A DNA stretch of 64,000 nucleotides, from NCBI RefSeq assembly GCF_030730925.1, contig NZ_JAVAMB010000002.1:62001-126000 (forward strand), given 5' to 3'. The notes beneath the pieces are model-generated. The model was not told the DNA's origin. It worked only from the letters and a program-made list of their open reading frames with translations, and searched no databases. The position numbers and the translations under genes were made by a program. The stretch comes from Flavobacterium sp. DG2-3 (GTDB lineage Bacteria; Bacteroidota; Bacteroidia; Flavobacteriales; Flavobacteriaceae). Shown here one piece after another: positions 42,571 through 50,816 of this stretch; the stretch's first letter is position 1; each line of letters starts with the position of its first letter.

Positions 42571-43638
42571 TTAAGATTTATAATCCTCAAACGCTTCTAG
42601 AATCAATTTATTTTCAACGGATTGGTTAATTTTTATTTTTCCGATTCCTTCAATTAACGCAAATTGAATTAAACCGTATTCATTTTTTTTGTCATGAATC
42701 AGCAATTCTAAGATCGGATCGATGTCTTTTTCTTCAAAAATTACATCGTCATAAATGTCTTTAATAATAGTTTTGATTTCTCTGTATTCTTCTTCAGAAA
42801 TTAATCCTTTTTGAAGCGAAATATAACTTTCCAAAATCATTCCGACAGCAATCGCTTCTCCATGCAGTAAAGTCGTTTTTTCTTCACTTTCCAAAAAGTA
42901 TCCTTCTATAGCATGCCCTAAAGTATGTCCGAAATTTAATGCTTTACGAATGTTCTTCTCTGTAGGATCCTGAATTACAATTTCATTTTTAATTTCAACA
43001 GAACGATAGATCAATTGGTCTAATTCGTCAAAAACAATTGATTTTAAATCTGAGAATTGTCTCCAATACGGCGCATCATATATTAAACCATGTTTTAGCA
43101 TTTCTGCCAAACCAGAGCGCATTTCGCTTTGCGGTAAAGTTTCTAAATAATTGGTATCAATTAAGACCATTTGAGGTACATTGATAACTCCAATCTGATT
43201 TTTAAGATTTCCTAAGTCAACTCCTGTTTTTCCTCCAACAGAAGCATCAACCATAGATAATAGAGTAGTTGGGATATTAATAAAATCGACACCTCTTTTA
43301 AATGTAGAAGCCACAAAACCTCCTAAGTCTGTAACAACGCCACCACCTAGATTAATGATAAGCGATTTTCTGTCGGCACCAAGTTCTGTTAAGATATTCC
43401 AGATCTCAATACAAGTTTCTATATTTTTATTGGCTTCACCAGCTTCAAATTCAATAATTTCAATTGCCAATTCTGTTTCTAGAAGCGGAATAAACTTAGA
43501 CAAACAATACTCATTGGTTTGATCATCTACAATTATAAAAATATTCGAATATTTACTTTCTCTTAAATGTTTATTTAAAGCTTCGTAAGCATTCTCATTA
43601 AAATGCACGAGATAATTATTGGCTTGAATAGATTGCAT
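42571..43638 (-). CDS. aroB: AroB, 3-dehydroquinate synthase
   Basis: 355 residues from ATG 43638 (MQSIQANNYLVHFNENAYEA); an upstream in-frame ATG at 43674 is possible but gives a non-family tail. Converts DAHP to 3-dehydroquinate in the shikimate pathway. NAD and metal motifs: NLGGGVVTDLGGFVASTFKR, PTTLLSMVDASVGGKTGVD, LAEMLKHGLIYD, and metal-binding histidines in FGHTLGHAIEG and LLHGEAIAVGM. Function well fixed. Same strand as the following decarboxylase, which has its own promoter. Confidence 0.94.
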   Translation of the reverse strand: MQSIQANNYLVHFNENAYEALNKHLRESKYSNIFIIVDDQTNEYCLSKFIPLLETELAIEIIEFEAGEANKNIETCIEIWNILTELGADRKSLIINLGGGVVTDLGGFVASTFKRGVDFINIPTTLLSMVDASVGGKTGVDLGNLKNQIGVINVPQMVLIDTNYLETLPQSEMRSGLAEMLKHGLIYDAPYWRQFSDLKSIVFDELDQLIYRSVEIKNEIVIQDPTEKNIRKALNFGHTLGHAIEGYFLESEEKTTLLHGEAIAVGMILESYISLQKGLISEEEYREIKTIIKDIYDDVIFEEKDIDPILELLIHDKKNEYGLIQFALIEGIGKIKINQSVENKLILEAFEDYKS

Positions 43639-43764
43639 AATTCTTTTGTTAATTGAAAGCGCAAAATACGGCATTTTTAACTAATTAATCCCCAAACTAT
43701 TTCTATTATTTAAAGAAAAAAAATGTTCAAAATAAGCAAATCAGTGTCATATATAACTTTTGAA

Positions 43765-46086
43765 TTAGCCGCAATTTTGAATCGCAGGATTATTTCTATC
43801 AATAAACTTTTTATCAAGCGCTATTCTATAATACTTGCATGCATTTGCTTTGTCTTTTACGAGTTGATAGCTCATACCAAGATAATATTCTGTTTTGCCA
43901 TCATTCAAACCTGGTTTTTGGAGTGCTTTTGTCAAATTAAGAATAGCTTTGTCGTACTGGCCATTTTTCAAATAATAAAAACCAATATTCTGCAATACAT
44001 AAATATTATCAGGATCGATTTTCAATGCACTTTGGTAAGTTTTAAGCGCCAAGTCTGATTTTGATTCAGATTCATAACGCTGGCCTTTAATCAAATAATC
44101 GGTAATGAGGAAAGCATTTTTCTGTGACAAAAGTGTACTGTCTTTCGGCATTTTTCTTAATCCAGAATCTAGGAACTCAACAAGTCTATTATATCCTGCA
44201 CCTGCATTTTGCAAAGATTTTGCTGTTTTAACCCATTCTTCAGGAATATTTCTATAAGTAGAAAACAGAGCGTGATTTTTTAATAATTGAACAGTATCTT
44301 TTTTTAGAGTAGCATAAATAGAAGCGGACTTATATAAGTCATAGTTTCTCGGGCGAGTAGAAAAAGCTTTTTGTGCGTAGATATAAGCACTATCTAGATT
44401 TCCTTTTTTAGAAGAAATAACCTGTTTGTAAAAATCAATTCTTCCTACATATGGATTTATTTTTTCAGCTTTTGAAAAACATTGCAATGCTTTCTCAAAA
44501 TTATTTTCACGAATAAAATAAATGCCTGCATATTCATAAAATGATTCAGAAGTGCTAAAAACGTTTGGATAATCTGGCATTTGCTTCAAAACTTCATCTC
44601 CCGTCAAAACTCCTTTAGTATTGTTGTTTATATCATCGGACAAAATCATATATTGAAGGTGCGAAGCTTTGCAAATATGATAGGCTGTATAACTCGTAAA
44701 CAATGAAAGTGCTATTAATGCAATAGCAATAGTTTTGGTATTTAATCTTGTTGCATTTAAAATTTCAGAAGTCTTAGAATTATTCAAAATCGTCAATGCA
44801 AGGATTAGAACAAAAAATATTGACATAGTTGGTCTGTACATCGGGAAATTGAAAAAAGAGTCAATTCCGTAAACCAAAACCAGCATCAAAGCTAATACAG
44901 CAATGTTTTTTGTCTGTTCTGAAGATGATTTTATTGTGTTTTTTAAATTAATAAAAAACAATACGGCCAATAAGGCAAAATAAAGCAAACCGTTTAAAAT
45001 TCCAGTTTCTGAAGTGATTTCTAAAAAATCATTATGTGTGTGCAATGAAACAGTAGTGTCATCTGAAATATATTTCTCATAAGGAATTGATTCTATTCGA
45101 TAATTTCCTAAACCAATTCCGAGTACTGGATTTTTTTGTGCTAGTTGTAATGCATTTTCCCAATACAGCAATCTGACATTTGCAGAAGCGTCATTTGTAT
45201 TAATTTCTCCAATTCTATTTTGCAAAGAAACATAACGCCCGCTGTCTTTAGATTTTTCAAAAATAGAGTTCGCAAATAATACTGAGATTAAAGTCGGTAT
45301 AATTAATAATAGAATTTTGGTAAAAGTAGTTCTGACAGCTTTGTGCTCTCTTAATAAATAAATGATATACACAGTATATATTGCAAACAAATCTAAAAGT
45401 GCAGTTCTCGCGCCTGTTAAAAAAATGACAGCTGTTGCCGAAAAAAGTGCGAATAGTAAAAAATATTTTCTCAAACCATTATAATGTACAATACCGAGAA
45501 GTAAAAATGGTACTTTAATACTAAGACTCGCTGCAAGGATATTGATATTTCCAGTATTTCCTTTCATATTCGTAAGGAGATCTATTATAGAAGCTCTTTT
45601 AGGAATAATTATAAAATGACACAGTTCCTGCCAAGATTGTAAAAAGGCGAAAATACCAACTATAAAAACAATTTTGAAAAACAGTTGAAGTTTGTCTTTT
45701 AGTAATATAGAGAGATTTAGAAATAAGCAAAATACAACTAATAGCTGTGTCATTTTGGTAATGACTAAAGAAGTATTTTTGGCTACAAAGAAACTGACAG
45801 CACAGAGAACTAAAAATATAATGTATATTTTAAGAAATTGGCTTTTTTTCCAGATTGAAAAAAATGTTGGAGGAATTAAGGCATTGTTTAAATACAAATA
45901 TATCCCTGCCAATAAATTAAGAAAAGACAAATACAGAAATTGAATATTAATAATTTCTGTAGTCTTAAAATAAGGCATAAAATCTATCAACAGAAGTAAA
46001 ATAATAAAAAAATAAATCAGAAAATCGGGTATATTTTTACCTGCTTTTGTTTCATCTATAATCTCATTTACTGTCATTCCTTTCAT
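43765..46086 (-). CDS. O-antigen ligase family protein with TPR domain
   Basis: 773 residues from ATG 46086, selected because a TATTTTTG -7 element lies 20 bases upstream at 46106-46113. The N-terminal 430 residues have about twelve membrane helices and the periplasmic Wzy_C/WaaL loop with NANVRLLYWENALQLAQKNP, GIGLGNYRI and HTHNDFLEITSETG. The C-terminal 300 residues are TPR repeats (NNFEKALQCFSKAEKINPYV, SDLALKTYQSALKIDPDNIY, GQYDKAILNLTKALQKPG). The family ligates or polymerises surface polysaccharide on the periplasmic side; the exact glycan is unknown. No other glycan genes are near. Confidence 0.83.
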   Translation of the reverse strand: MKGMTVNEIIDETKAGKNIPDFLIYFFIILLLLIDFMPYFKTTEIINIQFLYLSFLNLLAGIYLYLNNALIPPTFFSIWKKSQFLKIYIIFLVLCAVSFFVAKNTSLVITKMTQLLVVFCLFLNLSILLKDKLQLFFKIVFIVGIFAFLQSWQELCHFIIIPKRASIIDLLTNMKGNTGNINILAASLSIKVPFLLLGIVHYNGLRKYFLLFALFSATAVIFLTGARTALLDLFAIYTVYIIYLLREHKAVRTTFTKILLLIIPTLISVLFANSIFEKSKDSGRYVSLQNRIGEINTNDASANVRLLYWENALQLAQKNPVLGIGLGNYRIESIPYEKYISDDTTVSLHTHNDFLEITSETGILNGLLYFALLAVLFFINLKNTIKSSSEQTKNIAVLALMLVLVYGIDSFFNFPMYRPTMSIFFVLILALTILNNSKTSEILNATRLNTKTIAIALIALSLFTSYTAYHICKASHLQYMILSDDINNNTKGVLTGDEVLKQMPDYPNVFSTSESFYEYAGIYFIRENNFEKALQCFSKAEKINPYVGRIDFYKQVISSKKGNLDSAYIYAQKAFSTRPRNYDLYKSASIYATLKKDTVQLLKNHALFSTYRNIPEEWVKTAKSLQNAGAGYNRLVEFLDSGLRKMPKDSTLLSQKNAFLITDYLIKGQRYESESKSDLALKTYQSALKIDPDNIYVLQNIGFYYLKNGQYDKAILNLTKALQKPGLNDGKTEYYLGMSYQLVKDKANACKYYRIALDKKFIDRNNPAIQNCG

Positions 46087-46222
46087 CGTGATATAGTATT
46101 TTTTGCAAAAATAATAAAAATTAGGGATATTTTCTGTCATTTTAAGCCAAACTTTCATTTTGCCAGATTGATAATTTAAAAAAATATGCTATGTTTTAGT
46201 GAACAATATTCAAAACAGTCTA

Positions 46223-46230
46223 TATATTTG
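46223..46230 (+). promoter_or_regulatory. Promoter -7 element for proline dehydrogenase
   Basis: TATATTTG (exact TAnnTTTG), 18 bases before the ATG at 46248. The -33 region is poor. Confidence 0.5.
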
Positions 46231-46247
46231 CATAAAAAATAAACTTA

Positions 46248-47417
46248 ATGGAAAAGATATTCGATAACACGCAGGTTGCATTTTCACTTAAAAGTGACAC
46301 AGAACTTGACAGAGCTTACTTTCTTTTTAAAATGATTGACAGCGAACCTCTTGTGAGAATTGGAACTGCTGTTACTAATTTTGCTATCAAAGCACATTTG
46401 CCTGTAGAAGGTTTAATACGCGCTACTGTTTTTGACCATTTTTGTGGTGGTGTAAACGAAAATGACTGTCTTACTGTGGTAGACAAAATGTTTACAAAAG
46501 GTGTTTCTTCTGTATTGGATTATTCTGTTGAAGGAAAAGAAGAAGAGGAGCAGTTTGATGCTGCTTTGGAAATGACATTAAGAACAGTAGAATTTGCTAA
46601 AGAACGTCTTGCGATTCCGTTTGCTGTATTTAAGCCAACTGGTTTAGGCCGTTTCGAATTGTATGAGAAATTGGGCGAAAAACAAACACTTAATCCTGCT
46701 GAACAAGCGGAATGGGATAGAGTAGTAGCTCGTTTTGATAAAATTTGCAGTGAAGCTCATAAAAAAGATGTTGCCTTATTAATTGATGGTGAAGAAAGCT
46801 GGATGCAGGACGCTGCTGATGATTTGGTTACAGAAATGATGCGCAAATACAACAAAGACAAAGCAATTATATTTAATACTTTGCAAATGTACCGTTGGGA
46901 TCGTTTGGATTATTTGAAAAAGCTTCATGAAATTGCAAAAGCTGAAGGTTTTTATATCGGTATGAAATTGGTTCGTGGGGCTTATATGGAAAAAGAAAAC
47001 AAAAGAGCTGAAGAAAAAGGATATGTTTCTCCAATTTGCGTTTCTAAAGAAGCTACTGACGTGAACTATGATAATGCTGTACAATATATGTTGGAGCATA
47101 TTGATAAAATGGCCATTTTTGCTGGAACTCACAACGAATTGAGTTCATACAAATTAATGGAAATGATGGCGCAGAAAGGAATTGCTAAAAACGATTCTAG
47201 AATCTGGTTCGGACAATTGTACGGAATGAGTGATAATATTAGCTACAACTTAGCTGAAAACGGTTATAACGTTGCCAAATATTTACCATTCGGACCTGTA
47301 AAAGATGTTATGCCATACTTGATTCGTCGTGCAGAAGAAAATACTTCGGTTGCTGGTCAAACTAGCCGCGAATTATCTATGATTAAAGCAGAACGCAAAC
47401 GTAGAAAAGGGAAATAA
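46248..47417 (+). CDS. Proline dehydrogenase
   Basis: 389 residues, single PRODH barrel (monofunctional, not fused to P5C dehydrogenase). FAD-binding and active-site motifs: LDYSVEGKEEEEQFDAALEM, FAVFKPTGLGRFELYEK, LLIDGEESWMQDAADDL, IFNTLQMYRWDRLDYL, YIGMKLVRGAYMEKENKRAE, FAGTHNELSSYKL, and the C-terminal FGQLYGMSDNISYNL and KYLPFGPVKDVMPYLIRRAEENTS. Oxidises proline to pyrroline-5-carboxylate, linked to respiration. Monocistronic, with a terminator after the AT repeat. Confidence 0.93.
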   Translation: MEKIFDNTQVAFSLKSDTELDRAYFLFKMIDSEPLVRIGTAVTNFAIKAHLPVEGLIRATVFDHFCGGVNENDCLTVVDKMFTKGVSSVLDYSVEGKEEEEQFDAALEMTLRTVEFAKERLAIPFAVFKPTGLGRFELYEKLGEKQTLNPAEQAEWDRVVARFDKICSEAHKKDVALLIDGEESWMQDAADDLVTEMMRKYNKDKAIIFNTLQMYRWDRLDYLKKLHEIAKAEGFYIGMKLVRGAYMEKENKRAEEKGYVSPICVSKEATDVNYDNAVQYMLEHIDKMAIFAGTHNELSSYKLMEMMAQKGIAKNDSRIWFGQLYGMSDNISYNLAENGYNVAKYLPFGPVKDVMPYLIRRAEENTSVAGQTSRELSMIKAERKRRKGK

Positions 47418-47420
47418 ATC

Positions 47421-47498
47421 TAGATTTTAGATTTTAGATTTTAGATTTTAGATTTTAGATTTTAGATTTTAGATTTTAGATTTTAGATTTTAGATTTT
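47421..47498. repeat. Tandem array of the heptamer GATTTTA
   Basis: About eleven uninterrupted copies of GATTTTA directly after the proline dehydrogenase stop. The same heptamer occurs in shorter runs between menB and menA. Copy number is likely to vary between strains. Confidence 0.85.
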
Positions 47499-47505
47499 CC
47501 ATCAT

Positions 47506-47540
47506 AAAAAAGTCCAATTGCTTTGCAATTGGACTTTTTT
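47506..47540. terminator. Bidirectional terminator between proline dehydrogenase and ABC exporter
   Basis: Perfect 15-base arms AAAAAAGTCCAATTG / CAATTGGACTTTTTT, 5-base loop, A/T tracts on both sides; serves two convergent genes. Confidence 0.8.
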
Positions 47541-47575
47541 ATTGGAATTTGGAATTTTAAAAAATTGGAAGTTAT

Positions 47576-49366
47576 TTAAGAATTGCTAAACTGCAAATTA
47601 CTTAAATTCTTGTAAATCCCGTTTTCTAAGTTTATCAATTCCTGGTGAGTTCCTTCTTCAGATATTTTTCCGTTATCTAGAACTAAGATTTTATCTGCAT
47701 TTCTAATTGTAGAAAGTCTGTGTGCAATAATGATACTTGTTCTTCCTTCCATTAAAACTTCAAGAGCTTCCTGAACCAGTTTTTCGCTTTCACTATCTAA
47801 AGACGAAGTAGCTTCGTCTAAAATTAAAATACTAGGATTTTTAAGCAATGCTCTTGCAATCGCAATACGCTGGCGCTGTCCGCCAGAAAGTTTAACACCG
47901 CGCTCTCCAACCAAAGTTTCAAATTTCTCTGGAAATCCATCAACAAAATTGAAAGCATTGGCTTGTTTTGCAGCTGCGATAATTTCTTCTTCTGTAGCAT
48001 TTGGATTTCCATAAGCAATATTTTCTCTAATAGTTCCTCCGAATAAAATAACGTCTTGAGGTACAATACTCATATTGCCGCGAAGATCTTCCAAATCATA
48101 ATCTTGAATCTTTTTACCGTCTACTATTATTTCTCCAGAAGTGATATCATAAAAACGTAAAAGAAGTGAAGAAATAGTCGATTTACCGGCACCACTCGGA
48201 CCAACGATTGCTATTTTTTGTCCGAATTCGGCATTGAAGTTAACGTCTTTTAAAACCTGAATTTCTTTTCTTGAAGGATAACTAAAAGCAACGTTTTTGA
48301 AAGTTACATTTCCTTTTATTTTTTCTACAGCAGTAAGTCTTGGTTTAGCATTAATTTCTTCAGGAGTTTCTTCTAGCAATTCAAAAACACGTTCTGTCGC
48401 TCCAACTGCTTTTTGAATCTGAGCATACATTTCGGCAATTCCGCCAAAAGAAGCACCGATAAATGTTGTATACAATACAAAAGAGATCAGATCGCCAACG
48501 CCTTCAACTTCTCCTTTAATCGTTAAGGTGATTCCGTACCAAACTACAGCAACAACGCATCCAAAAAGGCATAGAATAATAAACGAAGCAAAGTAACCTC
48601 TGTATTGACCGCCTTTGATGGCAATTTTCACAATTTCTCTAATCTTGTTTTTGTAACGCTGAATTTCGTACCATTCGTTTGCAAAAGCCTTCACATTGCT
48701 GATTCCTTGTAGAGTTTCTTCAACAATAACTTGGCTTTCTGCTACTTTATCTTGAGTTTTTTTTCCGTATTTACGAATAAATCTTCCAAAGATTACAGCA
48801 GCGATGGCTACAAGAGGCACAATTGCCAGCATCATTAAAGTCAGTTTTGGACTAATACTTCCTAAAATTACAAAACCACCAATGATCAAAATAAACTGGC
48901 GAAGAAATTCGGCGATAGTTGTACTGAAAGTATCTTGCAATTGCGAAATATCAGCACTAATTCTACTATTTAATTCACCAACACGTTTCTGGGAATAAAA
49001 CGACATTGGTAATTTGATTAAGTTCTCATACAAGGCAAAACGAATATTAGAAAGAGAGTTTTCTGTAAAATTTACAAAGAGTGAAATTCTAAAGAAAGAG
49101 AAAACAGCTTGAAGAACTAAGATCGCCATTAATCCCATTGCAATTTCGTTTGCTCTAGAAAGGTCTTTATTGGTAACGCAATCTACAAGCATTCCCATAA
49201 GTTTAGGAAAGGCTAGGGCAGTGGCGCTGGTTAAAAAAAGGAAAATCAAACCTAGGAAAAATTTCCATTTGTGGTTTTTAGCATATTTAAAAATTCGAAG
49301 TGCTTTTTGAAGGGAGTTAGAGTTTAATTTAGCTTTCGGTAAATCATTTTCTTGAAATCTTGCCAT
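47576..49366 (-). CDS. ABC exporter, fused permease and ATPase
   Basis: 596 residues from ATG 49366 (MARFQENDLPKAKLNSN). Six-helix transmembrane domain at about 30-325, nucleotide-binding domain at about 350-590 with Walker A VGPSGAGKST, signature LSGGQRQRIAIARALL, Walker B ILILDEATSSLD and H-loop IIAHRLST. A half-transporter of the lipid/drug (MsbA-like, ABCB) type that should work as a homodimer. The promoter is well defined at 49389-49419. Substrate unknown. Confidence 0.9.
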   Translation of the reverse strand: MARFQENDLPKAKLNSNSLQKALRIFKYAKNHKWKFFLGLIFLFLTSATALAFPKLMGMLVDCVTNKDLSRANEIAMGLMAILVLQAVFSFFRISLFVNFTENSLSNIRFALYENLIKLPMSFYSQKRVGELNSRISADISQLQDTFSTTIAEFLRQFILIIGGFVILGSISPKLTLMMLAIVPLVAIAAVIFGRFIRKYGKKTQDKVAESQVIVEETLQGISNVKAFANEWYEIQRYKNKIREIVKIAIKGGQYRGYFASFIILCLFGCVVAVVWYGITLTIKGEVEGVGDLISFVLYTTFIGASFGGIAEMYAQIQKAVGATERVFELLEETPEEINAKPRLTAVEKIKGNVTFKNVAFSYPSRKEIQVLKDVNFNAEFGQKIAIVGPSGAGKSTISSLLLRFYDITSGEIIVDGKKIQDYDLEDLRGNMSIVPQDVILFGGTIRENIAYGNPNATEEEIIAAAKQANAFNFVDGFPEKFETLVGERGVKLSGGQRQRIAIARALLKNPSILILDEATSSLDSESEKLVQEALEVLMEGRTSIIIAHRLSTIRNADKILVLDNGKISEEGTHQELINLENGIYKNLSNLQFSNS

Positions 49367-49388
49367 TTGAATATACAATTAAGGTACG

Positions 49389-49419
49389 CAAAGGTATGAC
49401 TATAGCAAGTGAATACAAA
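49389..49419 (-). promoter_or_regulatory. Promoter for the ABC exporter
   Basis: On the minus strand TTTG (49416-49419), 19 bases, TACCTTTG (49389-49396): a consensus Bacteroidota promoter. The transcript starts about 18 bases before the ATG, which also argues for the shorter start at 49366. Confidence 0.7.
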
Positions 49420-49562
49420 AAGAATATGCTGAATTACCCTAGACGGATATGATTTTTAACTAAATTTAAGAAATTGCAGATTTTTACCCTGTTTTAATTC
49501 CTTGATAAATAGATTTCTAAACATTTTATCAAAATTATTTTTCACATTTTTCAAAAAAAGGC

Positions 49563-49592
49563 TTGGAAATATAAAATCTAGCTGTATATTTG
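49563..49592 (+). promoter_or_regulatory. Promoter for tRNA-Val
   Basis: TTG at 49563-49565, 19 bases, TATATTTG at 49585-49592: an exact -33/-7 pair 37 bases before the mature tRNA. Confidence 0.65.
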
Positions 49593-49629
49593 CACTCGCA
49601 ATCACAAACGATAGCAACCTAGTAAAATA

Positions 49630-49707
49630 GGGCGATTAGCTCAGCTGGTTCAGAGCACCTCGTTTACACCGAGGGGGTCGGGGGTTCGAACCCCTCATCG
49701 CCCACCA
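49630..49707 (+). tRNA. tRNA-Val (anticodon TAC)
   Basis: Complete cloverleaf: acceptor GGGCGAT pairs with ATCGCCC; D arm TTAGCTCAGCTGGTTCAGAG; anticodon stem CCTCG/CGAGG around loop TTTACAC (anticodon TAC at 49665-49667); T arm with GGTTCGAACC; discriminator A and an encoded CCA at 49705-49707. A consensus promoter precedes it and a terminator follows. Two degenerate tandem copies lie immediately downstream. Confidence 0.95.
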
Positions 49708-49710
49708 AGA

Positions 49711-49742
49711 AACTCCTTAAGAAATTAAGGAGTTTTATTTAT
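49711..49742 (+). terminator. tRNA-Val terminator
   Basis: AAACTCCTTAA-GAAA-TTAAGGAGTTT with a T-rich tail. An identical hairpin recurs at 49867-49896 after the second, degenerate tRNA copy. Confidence 0.75.
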
Positions 49743-49767
49743 GTCTATTTTTTTCAAAAACTAATAT

Positions 49768-49862
49768 ATTAGCTCAGCTGATTCAGAGCATTCCGATTAA
49801 CATCGGAAGTGGTCGGGGGTTCGAACCTTCCGATGAATCGGAACAAGCTATCATCGCCCACC
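49768..49862 (+). pseudogene. Decayed tandem copy of tRNA-Val
   Basis: Keeps the D arm (TTAGCTCAGCTGATTCAGAG), the T loop (GGTCGGGGGTTCGAACC) and the 3' acceptor ATCGCCCACCA. The 5' acceptor is lost (ATAT in place of GGGCGA). The anticodon stem is changed (TTCCGATTAACATCGGAA, 6-base loop), and about 24 bases containing another TCCGATGAATCGGA palindrome are inserted in the T arm. It cannot fold as a normal tRNA. It is followed by the same terminator as the true gene, in a direct repeat with a period of about 156 bases. Confidence 0.75.
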
Positions 49863-49866
49863 AAGA

Positions 49867-49896
49867 AACTCCTTAAGAAATTAAGGAGTTTTTTTA
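49867..49896 (+). terminator. Duplicated tRNA terminator
   Basis: Same AACTCCTTAA-GAAA-TTAAGGAGTT hairpin as at 49712, confirming a block duplication rather than drift of one copy. Confidence 0.7.
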
Positions 49897-49923
49897 TGTC
49901 TAATATTTTTCAAAAACTAATAT

Positions 49924-49966
49924 ATTAGCTCAGCTATTTCAGAGCATTCCCATTAGCATCGGATTT
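49924..49966 (+). pseudogene. Third, truncated tRNA-Val copy
   Basis: Only the D-arm part (TTAGCTCAGCTATTTCAGAG) and a degenerate anticodon arm remain; the sequence breaks off at about 49966, just before the unknown gene at 49999. The 31-base lead-in (TTTTCAAAAACTAATATATT) is shared with copy two. Confidence 0.65.
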
Positions 49967-49998
49967 TAAAACAACCAAAAAAAGCAACAACTAAAAAA

Positions 49999-50634
49999 AT
50001 GAAGTATAACATCGGTAATTATTCTATTGAAAAATTTGAGAATGGAAATTTAAAAATTGATTATAGAAGAAGCCTAAATGATTATTACTATATTTTTTGT
50101 TATTTACTCATTTCAGTTGCTATTTTCTATGTTTGTTACCAATTATCAATTAATCTACTTAACAGAGAATTTAATCTAAATACAGGTTTAGCTTTTTTAT
50201 TTTCGGGCATATTATTTATTGCAGGCTTATATTTTGCATCTGTTTCATTTGAGACATTCATTAAGCCAACATCGAATGTTTTTTATATAGAAAATACTAA
50301 AGAAGTTTTAAAAATAAAATTGAATCTTTTTAGGAAAATTCAAGTTCAATTTTCTGAAATAAAAAATTTTGAACTTGGAGCAAATGACATTACGATAGTT
50401 TCACATAATAACGGAAGAACATATAAAAGGCAACTATATGTTAATAGGCTATATCTAAAATATACAAACAATAAAGTTGTAAAAATACACCAATTTGAAA
50501 AGCCTAATTTACTTATTTCGTTCTCTGAAAAGAAAAACAACAAATCTTTAAAAGACACAAGCAAACATATAACCGAATTGATATCAAAAGAATGTAATAA
50601 AAATTATTTCTGGACAGGAACTAAAAAAGAATAA
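49999..50634 (+). CDS. Membrane protein of unknown function
   Basis: 211 residues. Two hydrophobic helices at about 28-48 (YYYIFCYLLISVAIFYVCYQ) and 60-82 (GLAFLFSGILFIAGLYFASV), followed by a soluble beta-rich region that may be PH-like (FYIENTKEVLKIKLNLFRKI, TIVSHNNGRTYKRQLYVNRL). No family recognised. Its location directly after decayed tRNA copies and its AT-rich codons suggest an acquired gene, though that is inference. It ends in a terminator at 50656-50688. Confidence 0.65.
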   Translation: MKYNIGNYSIEKFENGNLKIDYRRSLNDYYYIFCYLLISVAIFYVCYQLSINLLNREFNLNTGLAFLFSGILFIAGLYFASVSFETFIKPTSNVFYIENTKEVLKIKLNLFRKIQVQFSEIKNFELGANDITIVSHNNGRTYKRQLYVNRLYLKYTNNKVVKIHQFEKPNLLISFSEKKNNKSLKDTSKHITELISKECNKNYFWTGTKKE

Positions 50635-50655
50635 AAATCATGGTTCACAACTACG

Positions 50656-50688
50656 AAACCTCCAAAGTCATTTGATTTTGGAGATTTT
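50656..50688 (+). terminator. Terminator after the unknown membrane protein
   Basis: AAACCTCCAAA and TTTGGAGATTT arms (one mismatch), then T-rich. Confidence 0.6.
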
Positions 50689-50816
50689 TCATTTATATCT
50701 ATATTATAAATCCGTTGTTTGGGTTTTATGATCTGTAACAATTTTAACAAAATGCTACATATATCAAAATCAATATATTTTTAGTATAAAAAAATAACGA
50801 ATCAAACTTCAAAAAC

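Noticed and set aside
43639-43674. Upstream ATG for aroB
   Set aside because: Adds residues not typical of the family; the internal Met at 43638 gives the usual N terminus, though the longer form is not excluded.
49768-49862. Second functional tRNA-Val or other tRNA
   Set aside because: 5' acceptor strand missing, anticodon loop of wrong size, and an insertion in the T arm; it cannot form a cloverleaf.
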